Shown here piece by piece: positions 10,416-19,536 of a stretch of DNA of 64,000 bases (position 1 is the stretch's first letter; each line of letters begins with the position of its first letter). Made by a program: the position numbers and the translations under genes. The stretch is from Chloropicon primus. Lineage: Eukaryota > Chlorophyta > Chloropicophyceae > Chloropicales > Chloropicaceae. The notes below the pieces were generated by a model, which did no database searches, was not told where the DNA came from, and saw only the letters and a list, made by a program, of their open reading frames with translations. The stretch lies in contig CP060763.1 of the NCBI GenBank assembly GCA_023205875.1, positions 620,001 through 684,000 on the forward strand, given 5' to 3'.

Positions 10416-10929
10416 CCTGCCGAGTGCTCCTTCCTCGATGAAAACCCAAGACAAGCAAGCCTCAACACCTCCACCAGCTTGGACTTGGGTTCGTAATCCT
10501 CGTGCCACCCCTCCTCACCGACCGACCGACGAGTCTTGCAAAAGCACAAGAGACGCACGCCGATCAAGGGAACCTGTGAACCCTTCTAGAACATCCTCCC
10601 TTCCCCTCGGGCCTCGCCGCTCGCCTCGTCTCCGTCTCCCTTCCCTTGATCCCTCGCCTTGATCATCAAGCGCGCGCGATCTCCTCTGCTCTTGCCTCTG
10701 TGCGCTGGGCTTGACTTCGGACCAAGGCGACGGAGGGTGTGTGGAGAGGGAGAGAGAGGGGACGTGGACGGGCGTTAGGGCCAAGGAGAGTACGACGGAC
10801 GGAAGCGTCGTGGCTTCGTCTTTCGAAAGAGCTCTCGCTCGAAGGAAGCGGCGCTCTGAGGAGGAACTGACGTAACGAAAAAGAGAACGACGACGAAAGG
10901 AGAGGAAGAGGAAGAGGAAGGGGAAGAGG
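10416..10929. promoter_or_regulatory. Divergent promoter region, RIC1 / bL25m
   Basis: No gene supported. It contains element B copy B3 (10802-10865) close to the bL25m start. I see no clear element A. Confidence 0.6.
10804..10855 (+). promoter_or_regulatory. Element B hairpin, copy B3
   Basis: Arms AGCGTCGT (10804-10811) and GCGGCGCT (10848-10855) pair completely if G-U is allowed, with the same 36-nt spacing as copy B2. The fourth pair is G-C here and A-T in B2. It lies 75 nt upstream of the bL25m ATG. Confidence 0.6.
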
Positions 10930-11886
10930 ATGCTGAGGACGGCGACGAGGGCGAGCGGAGTGTTCGCCAGTGGGGTGAGGAGCTTGGACGCCCTCTTGAG
11001 CGAACTGTGCGGGACGAGGAAACCGTTTGGCTCGCTTGCGGCGAACGGGAAATGCTCGTACGACAAGGGAGAGGTTGAAGGGAGGAATGCGGCGACGGCG
11101 ACGGCGACGACGACGACGGCACGGTACTTGACGAGCGCTCCGGCCGCAGTGGAGTCCGAGGAGGGCGGGACCAAATACGCAGTGGAGAATAAGAAGGTTC
11201 ACGGATTGGGAAGGCTGGCGGCGAAACTGGGTCAGCCCGTGGTAGACGTTTGCACGCTCCAAGCGGTGCCTCGCCTGACGACGAACAAGTACGAGGTGAA
11301 GCGGCTGAGGAGGGACAGACTCGTGCCGGCGGTTCTCATGCCCGTGAGAAACACGCAGAAGAAGGGGACGGTCCTTCTGACCCTCCAGGACAGGGAGATA
11401 GAGCGCCTGCTGAAGAGGCACAAGAGCGAGTACGCCAAAGCGCAGCTGATCAAGCTCGTGGTGCCCAAGGAGGAGACGGGACACTTCGAGGGCTGGGTGG
11501 ACGGCCAGACTAGCGATGGCGATGGGTTGATCCACGCCGTGTTCAGGACGTTCGACTTCCATGTGGTGACTTCCGACACCCTTAGCGTAACCCTTCAGCA
11601 CTGCCCGCCCGGGGAGCAAGTTCGAATGAGGATCCCCGTCTCCATCATTGGGGAGGACGCTTGCTCCGCGATGAAGAAGAACGGGTACCTTTACCCCGTC
11701 CGGCCCTTCGTGGACTGCGTGGTGGATGCGAACGAAATCCCTCCCTCCATCGAGTACAACATAAGCAGTATGACCATAGGCAACAGCATTAGGATCAAGG
11801 ACTTGGAGTTTCAGGACGGCGTGAAGAAACTGCTCGGAAAGTCGAGCAACCCCCAAGAGACTCTGTACAAGATGATTAAGCTTTGA
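10930..11886 (+). CDS. Mitochondrial ribosomal protein bL25 (bL25m)
   Basis: 318 residues. The Arg/Ala/Ser/Thr-rich first 80 or so residues, with a low-complexity Ala/Thr run encoded by GAC/GGC triplets, look like a mitochondrial targeting region. Then comes the bL25 domain (RRDRLVPAVLMP resembles the RxxGxVPAVLYG signature of L25), and then the TL5/CTC-like C-terminal beta domain with IPPSIEYNISSMTIGNSIRI. bL25 binds the 5S rRNA region in bacteria; with a long C-terminal domain it is typical of organellar L25. Plastid rather than mitochondrial location cannot be excluded. Confidence 0.85.
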   Translation: MLRTATRASGVFASGVRSLDALLSELCGTRKPFGSLAANGKCSYDKGEVEGRNAATATATTTTARYLTSAPAAVESEEGGTKYAVENKKVHGLGRLAAKLGQPVVDVCTLQAVPRLTTNKYEVKRLRRDRLVPAVLMPVRNTQKKGTVLLTLQDREIERLLKRHKSEYAKAQLIKLVVPKEETGHFEGWVDGQTSDGDGLIHAVFRTFDFHVVTSDTLSVTLQHCPPGEQVRMRIPVSIIGEDACSAMKKNGYLYPVRPFVDCVVDANEIPPSIEYNISSMTIGNSIRIKDLEFQDGVKKLLGKSSNPQETLYKMIKL

Positions 11887-11922
11887 TTCTTCCTCGGTTA
11901 ACAATACTTAACAATTATTTCA

Positions 11923-11927
11923 TGTAA
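11923..11927 (+). terminator. TGTAA poly(A) signal, bL25m
   Basis: TGTAA about 37 nt after the TGA at 11884-11886. Confidence 0.5.
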
Positions 11928-11987
11928 CTTATGGTTTATTGCACACACACACGCGGACACGAGAGAAAACATTTTCCTCTTCCCTTT

Positions 11988-12938
11988 TCAAGCCCTCACG
12001 TACCGCCTCCTTCTTCGCTTCACGGCCTGGTCCCTGGGCTCGATGAGGCCCTTCCTCTGGAGCTTGTTGAACACCGCGTTGGCGACCATGGGCGTGCTCC
12101 TCAGCGTTCGAATGCTGCCGTCGATATCGTCCGTGGTGGCCACCTTGTTCTCCTCGGGCTCGAACCTCTTCCTGCCCAGCCGCGGCGGAAGGTGCTTCTT
12201 CTTCTCCTCCGCCTCCTCCTTCTTTCTCTTGATTCTGCCGCCCCTCTCCCTCTCCTCCTTCCTAATCGCCTTCAAGGTCTTCTTCACGGACACGACGTTC
12301 TGGTTGGACACCTCGTGAGGCTTCTTCAACCGCTTCTCGGCGGCGGATTTTTTGCTGTTCCCCTCCGCGACCGCCAGGCTCCACTCCTGGTTCGCGGACT
12401 CCAGCAGGTTCTTCTGCACCTGCTCCGCGACGACCTCCGCGACGACGTCCTGATGGTCGTCGTAGCGAGGGTTGTACGAACAGCCCGCCGGCTCGATGAC
12501 GGTGCCCGCCCTGAGAGCGGCCTTGCCCGCCTCCTTCTTCCTCCTCGCCGACAAGGCCACCTTCTTCGCGGCGGTGGCGCCACCGCCGCCCCACAAGTCG
12601 TACACTTGGGTCTCTCGCTCCTTCCTCTCCCTCTCGTCCTCCCTCTCCTTGGCTTCCACCACCCTGTCGAGGGACTTTTGGTTCGGCTTGGCGTACAAGG
12701 CCTTCGCCTTCTTCTTGTCGTTGCTTCCGGAGACGGAGTCTCCCTCGCCAGCAGAGCCTCTCCCCCTCCTCCGGGCAGCAGTCTTCGTGGGCTCCTCATC
12801 GATGAAGAAGAGGTCCTCGTTCGGGAGATCCGCGACTTGCTCGTTCGGGGTCTTGTTCTTTATCACCCGGTTCACGTCCTCCTCCAGCCTCTGCTTCCTC
12901 TCCCTCCTCCTCTTCCTCTTCTCCGCTGCGGAGACCAT
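11988..12938 (-). CDS. NOP53: NOP53 (PICT1/GLTSCR2) ribosome biogenesis factor
   Basis: 316 residues, highly basic and helical. Near the N-terminus LFFID (residues 43-47) matches the arch-interacting motif by which Nop53 recruits the Mtr4 helicase and exosome to trim 7S pre-rRNA. The middle has the family signature GCSYNPRYDDHQ. The C-terminus carries KRFEPEE, SIRTLRSTP and the closing LQRRGLIEPR-like stretch (LQRKGLIEPR here) followed by a KRRRRR tail. It is shorter than the human protein (478 aa), close to a minimal form. It is divergent from RPL5, whose product is part of the 5S RNP that Nop53 contacts on pre-60S particles. Confidence 0.9.
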   Translation of the reverse strand: MVSAAEKRKRRRERKQRLEEDVNRVIKNKTPNEQVADLPNEDLFFIDEEPTKTAARRRGRGSAGEGDSVSGSNDKKKAKALYAKPNQKSLDRVVEAKEREDERERKERETQVYDLWGGGGATAAKKVALSARRKKEAGKAALRAGTVIEPAGCSYNPRYDDHQDVVAEVVAEQVQKNLLESANQEWSLAVAEGNSKKSAAEKRLKKPHEVSNQNVVSVKKTLKAIRKEERERGGRIKRKKEEAEEKKKHLPPRLGRKRFEPEENKVATTDDIDGSIRTLRSTPMVANAVFNKLQRKGLIEPRDQAVKRRRRRYVRA

Positions 12939-13669
12939 TGTTCCTGCCCTGCTCCTCGAACCAAAGCGAAGCTCGCGCGAAGCTCAAAATCTAAACCAGG
13001 GCGGCAAGAAACCGGCCTGAGCAAACCCTTTCGCGAGTCCGACTTTGTCGTTCCAAAGCTTTGTCGTTCCAAACCTCCTTGCGGACAACGAGGAAAGGGG
13101 TGTTGGATGGGCTGCAGACTTTTTCGGGTTCCCCCTCACGTCACGCGGGACCTCAAACCCGTCGAGGAAGGCACCGATCGAAAGCTCGTGAGACGAACTT
13201 TGATCCAGAGGATCTCTCCCTCCGCTCAAACCGCTCACCTCGTCGCCGCACGCGTACGCGTCTCTTCCAACCACGCACGCCACACCTTGAGCGCCGCGTT
13301 CTCTGCAGTGACGGACGACGAGCCATGGCCATCGTTCGGGTGTACGCTACACTATTCTGTACACTTCCTGGTAGCCTCACATTTCCCAAATTCTAATCTA
13401 GCCCCCTCAAGAGGCGTACTTTACTCTCCGCTTGTATTTCAAATGTGAAGTAGTGTGGAAGATTTCCAGTGGCGGCTGGCGGCGTTTGTGTCGGGTTTCT
13501 TTTTTTTGATTCGTGTAGTAAATCCATGTTGGGTGGAGAGAGGAGAGAAAAAGAGAACGGAGAACGAGGAGGAAGAGAAACGAGAAGAGGGAAAGCGGCC
13601 AGACGGAACGAAGAGAGGAGCGACCCCGACGAAGAGGAGGCTACGGTGTGTGTAGTGTTGTAGGACGAG
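12939..13669. promoter_or_regulatory. Divergent promoter region, NOP53 / RPL5
   Basis: 731 bp with no supported gene. Element A copy A3 lies at 13171-13205, with an internal inverted repeat (GATCGAAAG 13176-13184, CTTTGATC 13198-13205). A short tandem duplication with unit TTTGTCGTTCCAAA lies near 13044-13077. The last 170 bp before RPL5 are purine-rich. Confidence 0.55.
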
Positions 13670-14545
13670 ATGCCTTTCGTGAAAGAGATCAAGAACAAGG
13701 CTTACTTCAAGCGCTACCAGGTGAAGCTGAAGCGAAGAAGGAAGGGAAAGACCGACTACAGGCAGCGCAAGGGACTGATCATTCAGGACAAGAACAAGTA
13801 TGCGACCCCAAAGTATCGCTTGGTTGTGAGGTTTTCCAACAAGAACATCACTTGCCAGGTGGTGTACGCGACGCTCACGCATGACGTCGTGATCGCGAGC
13901 GCGTACTCGAACGAGCTCCCAGAGTACGGACTGAACTTTGGGTTGACGAACTACGCTGCTGCGTACTGCACTGGCCTTCTCATCGCGAGGAGGGTTCTCA
14001 CGAAGCTCGGACTCGCTGACGCTTACAAGGGTCTCACCGAGGCCTCCGGCGAGGACTACCTCGTGGAGGAGAACGACGAGGGCCCAAGGCCATTCTTCTG
14101 CCTCCTCGACGTGGGCTTGAAGAGAACCTCCACGGGTTCCAAGGTCTTCGCCGCGCTCAAGGGTGCCTTGGACGGTGGCCTTGACATCCCACACAGCGAG
14201 AAGAGGTACGTGGGATACGACGAGGAGTCCAAGTCCTTGGACGAGGACACCCTCAGGAAATACATCTTCGGAGGCCACGTCGCGGACTACATGGAGAGCA
14301 TGAAGGAGGAGGACTCTGCCGCTTACGCCAAGCACTTCTCCCACTTCATCAAGGAGGGTGCCACCGCCGATAAGCTCGAGGGCATCTACTCCAAGGTCCA
14401 CGCCAACATCAGGGCCAAGCCTGTCGCTGCCAAGAAGGCCAAGAAGGCGCCAAAGTCTGGAAAGAAGTGGAACACCCCGAAGAAGACCTACGAGCAGAGG
14501 AAGACCGACCTCCAGGCCAGGATTGCTGCGCTCAAGGCCCAGTAA
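13670..14545 (+). CDS. RPL5: 60S ribosomal protein L5 (uL18)
   Basis: 291 residues, the expected length for eukaryotic uL18. It contains the conserved N-terminus KAYFKRYQVKLKRRR, the RNA-binding KTDYRQRKGL segment, TNYAAAYCTGLL, and ALDGGLDIPHS. The lysine-rich C-terminus ends in a helix and lacks the acidic tail of land plants. It binds 5S rRNA and, with uL5, forms the 5S RNP of the large subunit. Overall it is closest in feel to green-plant L5. Single exon, no odd features. Confidence 0.97.
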   Translation: MPFVKEIKNKAYFKRYQVKLKRRRKGKTDYRQRKGLIIQDKNKYATPKYRLVVRFSNKNITCQVVYATLTHDVVIASAYSNELPEYGLNFGLTNYAAAYCTGLLIARRVLTKLGLADAYKGLTEASGEDYLVEENDEGPRPFFCLLDVGLKRTSTGSKVFAALKGALDGGLDIPHSEKRYVGYDEESKSLDEDTLRKYIFGGHVADYMESMKEEDSAAYAKHFSHFIKEGATADKLEGIYSKVHANIRAKPVAAKKAKKAPKSGKKWNTPKKTYEQRKTDLQARIAALKAQ

Positions 14546-14898
14546 GGAGACTAAGCCCTATGGGGAAGAGCCCTCCGCCTCGGGTCACCGGATTTGGAGG
14601 CGCGCTCGCCTGCCTGACCTATATTATGGCCGGTGCCACTTTCATCACCCGAGGGTGGTTAGCTTGAGAGTGTCGTCGGGGCGAGAGAGGCTTTTCATCA
14701 AATCTCTGTGCTATAAAAAAAAACTATAAAGGAAACAAAAAACTCACTTAGCTTTTTCCACTGTAATAAGGAAGGATTTCATTACATTTGGAAAACGCAC
14801 ACGCGCCAGGTGTTTACCGCCGCCGTCGTCGTCGCTCGTCGTTTGCAAAACCAACCAAAAAAAAGTCGTCGTCTGTCGGAGCACGCTTCACATTATGC
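14546..14898. other. Convergent 3' region, RPL5 / phosphate translocator, with a structured segment
   Basis: No gene. Long inverted repeats at 14578-14654 (CCTCGGGT with ACCCGAGG; CACCGG with CCGGTG; a small AGGCG/CGCCT hairpin between) predict a branched RNA fold in the RPL5 3' UTR. TGTAA at 14762-14766 (+) and its complement at 14782-14786 (-) are candidate poly(A) signals for the two genes. Confidence 0.5.
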
Positions 14899-16488
14899 TT
14901 AGAGGTAGTACTCAAGAGGCCCCTTGCCCTCATCATCACCCTTGTCGTCGCTGCCTTCGCCCCTCTCGACCTTCTTCTTGGCCCTCCTAGGCTTCCTGAA
15001 GAACCTCTGGATGTTCCTGGAGAACTTCCTGACAATCGGATCAAAGGGCAGCCTTCTGCCCTGTTGGTCCAGCCTCTTGGTCATCGAGTACAGGAAGACT
15101 CCGGTGATGGCCAGCATGGTTCCCGCCACGTTCTTCGAGCTGACGGGGTTCTTGAAAATGAAAATGCTGGCGGCGATCACGATCACCCTCTTCAGGCAGT
15201 TTCCGACCGAGTGGGTCACTGGCGTGACCTGCGCGAGGATGGCGTAAGACACCAGGACGTCGGCAAACCTGCACAAGCCGGCGAGGAAGGACCACCAAAG
15301 GAGCTGCCCGATCGGCTTGGACGCCACAGCCGAGACGCCTTGGGCCCCCGCGGCGGCCGCCAGTCTGTTGAAGTCGAGGAAGTAGGCGCAGGGGAACATC
15401 AGCACACACGCCGTGATGGTGATGCAGGCAAAGAGGTTCACCTGGTCCAAGACGTCCGTCGACATGCCTCCCTCCTGACTCTCGTAGGCCTTGGTCGTCA
15501 TGTACTGCTTGGAGAGCACGTTCCTCAGCTGGAAGGAGAAGTTCGAGCCGAGGGCGAAGATCAGGCCGCCCCAAGTGAAGGAGGCCTCCGTGAAGGAGGC
15601 CACCATGACTCCGGACACTATGGGGACCAGCGCCAGCATGCTGATGAGCGAGGGGATCGACCCGAGGATCAAGGCCGAGAAGATCGCGGTGAAAAAGGGC
15701 TCCAAGGCCTTGATCGTGTGCGTGAAGCTCACCGCGACGGAGCCCAAGCTGGCGTTTGTGAAGGCGAAGCCCAAGAGGTGCAGGGCCCCCAAGGGCAGCA
15801 CCGCGACGATGGTTGAGGCCCTCACCTGCGGAGCTTTCTTCAGCCTCGTGCCCCAGATCACCGCCATGCAGAGCGAGCCGACAGCCAAGTGGATCAGCGT
15901 GCACACCCCCGGGTAAGGAAAGGCGTTCAATACCCGCTTATTGAACACGTTGAAGTACACGTTCGACACGTACCACGAGAGGAAGAGGGCGCCGAGGCCC
16001 AGGGTCTTCAGCTTGATGCCAAAGGGGAGCGCAAAGTCCTTCAGGGATCTCTTGTCCACGGTCTTGACCCTAACCCTCGCAATGTCAGCCCCTCTGAATT
16101 GCCTCTTCCTCCTCGAGAAGCCGCTCCCCGCTGGCTCCGCTCCTGCTCCTCCGTTGTTGTCACTCGCTCCGTTGTTGCCGGTCGCCCCCGCCCCCTGCCT
16201 CGCCGCCTCGAGCTCCGCTCTCCCCCTGCTCTCCTCCTCGACCCCTTCCACCTTCCTCAGGTCGCCGGACTGGCCCGAGCACCACACCCTCGCCTCCCTC
16301 GCCCGCCCCGCACACCCCGTCGCCCGGACATCCAAACCCACGACGAGAGTATGGTGGCTTCCTTGTTTGTCCGCCGTCCGTCTCCTCCGCACCTGTCCCA
16401 ACGTCCCCCTCGACCTCACTCTCGTGGGCAAGGGCGTGACCAGGGCACTCGACTGAAACGTCCTCCCTCTCCTCGCCGCGACCTCCAT
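14899..16488 (-). CDS. Plastid phosphate/sugar-phosphate translocator (pPT family)
   Basis: 529 residues. A long Arg/Gly/Ala-rich N-terminus (about 140 residues) fits a plastid transit region. The TPT/DMT membrane domain then starts at WYVSNVYFNVFNKRVLNAFP and has about ten hydrophobic helices. The conserved LKR pair near GNCLKRVIVIAASIF matches the substrate-binding Lys/Arg of plastidic phosphate translocators. An extra charged tail of about 45 residues follows the last helix. It exchanges phosphate for a phosphorylated C3/C5/C6 compound across the plastid envelope. The exact class (TPT, PPT, GPT, XPT) cannot be decided by eye. It is on the same strand as the SLC4 gene upstream. Confidence 0.88.
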   Translation of the reverse strand: MEVAARRGRTFQSSALVTPLPTRVRSRGTLGQVRRRRTADKQGSHHTLVVGLDVRATGCAGRAREARVWCSGQSGDLRKVEGVEEESRGRAELEAARQGAGATGNNGASDNNGGAGAEPAGSGFSRRKRQFRGADIARVRVKTVDKRSLKDFALPFGIKLKTLGLGALFLSWYVSNVYFNVFNKRVLNAFPYPGVCTLIHLAVGSLCMAVIWGTRLKKAPQVRASTIVAVLPLGALHLLGFAFTNASLGSVAVSFTHTIKALEPFFTAIFSALILGSIPSLISMLALVPIVSGVMVASFTEASFTWGGLIFALGSNFSFQLRNVLSKQYMTTKAYESQEGGMSTDVLDQVNLFACITITACVLMFPCAYFLDFNRLAAAAGAQGVSAVASKPIGQLLWWSFLAGLCRFADVLVSYAILAQVTPVTHSVGNCLKRVIVIAASIFIFKNPVSSKNVAGTMLAITGVFLYSMTKRLDQQGRRLPFDPIVRKFSRNIQRFFRKPRRAKKKVERGEGSDDKGDDEGKGPLEYYL

Positions 16489-16794
16489 GCTCCTCGTCTT
16501 CTCTTACGGACTTTGACTCCTCCCTCCTCTCGCCGCCGTCAAGAGGAAGACTTTTCCTATGAGATCCCTCCCACCCACCGCTGACGCTGGATCGTCTAAA
16601 GCGGGAGCGGGAGCTGAGGGGGATGATGATGACGGGGGTCAAAGCAATGCAAGGCCAAAGCCTGTCCCTTTGAGGCCGGGTGATGGATGCACTCGGGTGA
16701 TCCACTCGCGATGCAAAGGTATGGATCTATATTAATGGTAATCATAGGACGCCTTGGTCCATCATTCATTATCACATGCCTTCTATTGCCAGTG
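16489..16794. other. Intergenic, phosphate translocator / SLC4
   Basis: 306 bp holding the promoter of the translocator and the 3' end of the SLC4 gene (both minus). No repeat or recognised motif. Confidence 0.5.
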
Positions 16795-19536
16795 TCAATA
16801 AAAGAGCCTGGCGACGAGGCCCTCCTCGACCTGGGTCAGGAGCTCCAAATCCAAAGGCGTGAAGAAGAAGGGGAGAACGAACATGCGGAACGGAATGAGA
16901 GCAACAAGCACGAGGGGGAAGAGCATGGCTACGCTGAAGGGGAGCTCATCCAGTTCCGCAGAATAAAAGTTGTCGTGAACCAGCCATAGCACCAAGAAGC
17001 AAAGCACTTGGATCGCCGTGAACCTGAGGACCACGCCGAAGCGCACAAAGCGGACGTAGTGGTTCGGGGGGTACATCAGGGGATCTGTCACGAGCAAGAG
17101 GACGCGCTGAAACATGTCGTTGTCTCTCATGCTCTCGATCCCCATGTACAGCAAGTAGCCGAACGCCACGCCAACCGGGATCTGGGCGATCCAGTGATCG
17201 GCCCAGCCAACAATCGCGAGCATCGCGAGGTGGCTCACGAGACCTGGCCAACGGCACTCGCGCGACTTGAGGATGTTCCCCTCCCCGTCCGTGTCCGCCA
17301 GGACGATCGCGTTCATGGGCGAGTGGGGGAGGCTCACCATGCACCAGGGCAAACCAAGGAGGGAGCAGCCGACCACGAGCAGGCCCGACAGCACGAGGTC
17401 GTGGTGCATGCAAGGCAGTCCCTTTCTCAGCTTCAACTCCGGTCTGCACGTCAGCAAGGCCCCCACGTTGCTTTCGATCATGAAAAGGAGGGCAACGAGA
17501 AATCCCGGAATCGCGCAGAACAAGGCTTGGTTCCACTGGATGGAGACCGGAAGCAAGCTTAGCTGGCTGAATGTACCGCCGGTCTCTCCCATCGGGACGC
17601 GGGCAACAGGGTCCCTGCCAGGAACCGCGAAGCTGAACCCGGTCATCACCAGAAAGGAGATCGCCGGCGCGAGGTCTGTGATCAATGATCTGATTATCTT
17701 GCGTGCGAACCTGGAGCCATTCGCACGAGCAAAAAACGTCGAGAGCCCGAACGTGCCCACGAACAGTGTCACGTAGGAGAGATCGTAGGCCTCCCCTATC
17801 TGAATCGCCAGATCTTCGATGGCCGAGACGATGAAAACCATAGAGACCATCATCGCCAACACCTCTTCCGTGAAGCGGCCGCAAAATTTCATCAGCACGG
17901 AGGCCTCGAACAACCCTCCTATCACCAGGAAAAAACCGAGCCACAGCCCAGTCCAAACGTAAAAGAGTAAGAACGGAAGTTCTATCGAGCCGCGGTACAA
18001 GATTTTGATGTATGAGAGGAGGGGTCCAGTCGAACGGTAAACCCCTAGGGAGAGAGACCCGGACAACGCATAGATGATGCCACAGCAACTCTCCGCGATC
18101 AGCATCTGCTTGACCCCAATTTGGCCGTCAGTCACCTCCTCGTACACCAGGCCGATGGAAATAGCGGGCGCAAGCGTCGAAAAGAGTTGCCAGAAAGTGC
18201 CACTGACAATCTTGAACCAATCGTTTACGGTCGATCGTACCACCCACTCCTTGCGGTAGTGGCGGGATAGTCTGACGATGTCGTTGACAGCGCCAAGACA
18301 ACGTCCGCTGAAAACTAGAGATGATTCTTTTGCCCTCATCTTCTGCCGCTCGATTTCCCTCTCGGTCTTCGGAACGCGAGGGCAGCAAGAACGACGGCGG
18401 CGCGTCTCTGGGGCCTCCCTGCCAAAGGTTACGCTGGTCTGCTGAATTTCCTGGCCCAATGTGAGCTTCCTGGTGCTCTCCTCTTTCTCTCTCTTCGTTT
18501 GTCTCCGGTTCAGCCACTTCTCCTTCTTCGATTTGGTGACGGCCACGTAGAGGAGAACGCTCGCCAAGAGGTCCTCGGCACACGAGGACTCGACCAACCT
18601 TCCGAGCAGCACGTCACTCGAAAGCATGGTCGCGAATGTGTGGGCAGTCGAAAGGTGATTCGCGGTGGAGGCACAGCTTGCGCTGCAGACCACGAGAACC
18701 ACGACGTGAACTTTTTGGCCCGTTGTGCCCCAAACCGATCCCTGCTTCAGCTTGATCAAAACGGCAGCACGCCGGATGGGGCCTGTGGGGACGAGGTTCG
18801 CAGCCCTGTCTTCTAGGCTCAGAACCATGAAACCCCTCCCGTGCAGGACATCGCATCGAAATATGGACGACGAACTCTTCTTGCTGCACCCCTTCTCCAG
18901 AATAATAGCTCCTTCCAGAGAATCGATTAGCCCTTGCGTGTAAGCATCCCCGTCGGTGCATCTCAGGGCCCTCGCGCTCCTGTCCTCGCTGTCGAGGACT
19001 GCCACATCATAGATCGCGGCAGTCTTGACCACCTCAGCAAATCGCTTCACCAAGCCCTCGGCCGTGTCCTCTCTGACGTTGTGAAGGACGTGCGCGAAAA
19101 GTTTCTGGCTCCCCGGCACCACCTTTCGAGCCCTGCCCTGCCCCTGGCCCTCCTCCTCGTCCCCCTCCGCGTTGTTGGCTTCCAGTCCGGTGCATTGACC
19201 CAGCGCGAGGAGGTCTTCCTCGGCCTGAATCTCGAGGGCCACGTTCTTCAGGTGCAGCTTCTCCCCCTTGAAGTGAAGGATGCTGAGGTCCTTCTCCAGC
19301 ACCTTGGGGCTCTGCCGCAGAAGGATCGCGTCCTGGGTCCTTCGCCATCTCAGAGTAGAATGCAGGCTCGAGCTGAAAGACGTGCTCCGTCCGTATGCAT
19401 CCAGCTCATCGAGCGAAAAGTCCTTGACGGATTGGCCGCCGTGAGTTTCCTGCTCGCTTTCGCTGCTGCTGCTGCTCGAGACAAAACCTTCCGCGAGAAA
19501 CGATCCGAGAGAAACCTCCTCCTCCTCCTCTCTCAT
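16795..19536 (-). CDS. SLC4-family bicarbonate/borate anion transporter
   Basis: 913 residues, single exon. The acidic, Ser-rich N-terminus is followed by a soluble domain (about 60-370) in the position of the band-3 cytoplasmic domain, and a basic linker. The SLC4 membrane domain follows from GAVNDIVRLSRHYRKEW, with about 12-14 hydrophobic segments including TGLWLGFFLVIGGLFEAS and GVAFGYLLYMGIESM. Family members carry bicarbonate (animals, diatoms) or borate (plants, yeast). The presence of a large N-terminal domain is more like bicarbonate exchangers, but substrate is inference. Its neighbour on the same strand is a plastid phosphate translocator; TOR is divergent. Confidence 0.85.
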   Translation of the reverse strand: MREEEEEVSLGSFLAEGFVSSSSSSESEQETHGGQSVKDFSLDELDAYGRSTSFSSSLHSTLRWRRTQDAILLRQSPKVLEKDLSILHFKGEKLHLKNVALEIQAEEDLLALGQCTGLEANNAEGDEEEGQGQGRARKVVPGSQKLFAHVLHNVREDTAEGLVKRFAEVVKTAAIYDVAVLDSEDRSARALRCTDGDAYTQGLIDSLEGAIILEKGCSKKSSSSIFRCDVLHGRGFMVLSLEDRAANLVPTGPIRRAAVLIKLKQGSVWGTTGQKVHVVVLVVCSASCASTANHLSTAHTFATMLSSDVLLGRLVESSCAEDLLASVLLYVAVTKSKKEKWLNRRQTKREKEESTRKLTLGQEIQQTSVTFGREAPETRRRRSCCPRVPKTEREIERQKMRAKESSLVFSGRCLGAVNDIVRLSRHYRKEWVVRSTVNDWFKIVSGTFWQLFSTLAPAISIGLVYEEVTDGQIGVKQMLIAESCCGIIYALSGSLSLGVYRSTGPLLSYIKILYRGSIELPFLLFYVWTGLWLGFFLVIGGLFEASVLMKFCGRFTEEVLAMMVSMVFIVSAIEDLAIQIGEAYDLSYVTLFVGTFGLSTFFARANGSRFARKIIRSLITDLAPAISFLVMTGFSFAVPGRDPVARVPMGETGGTFSQLSLLPVSIQWNQALFCAIPGFLVALLFMIESNVGALLTCRPELKLRKGLPCMHHDLVLSGLLVVGCSLLGLPWCMVSLPHSPMNAIVLADTDGEGNILKSRECRWPGLVSHLAMLAIVGWADHWIAQIPVGVAFGYLLYMGIESMRDNDMFQRVLLLVTDPLMYPPNHYVRFVRFGVVLRFTAIQVLCFLVLWLVHDNFYSAELDELPFSVAMLFPLVLVALIPFRMFVLPFFFTPLDLELLTQVEEGLVARLFY

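Noticed and set aside
14546-14760. RPL5 3' structure as a TPP riboswitch, SECIS element or SRP RNA
   Set aside because: No CUGAGA/ACC TPP core, no AUGA-AA-GA SECIS core, and no SRP S-domain or Alu-domain consensus.
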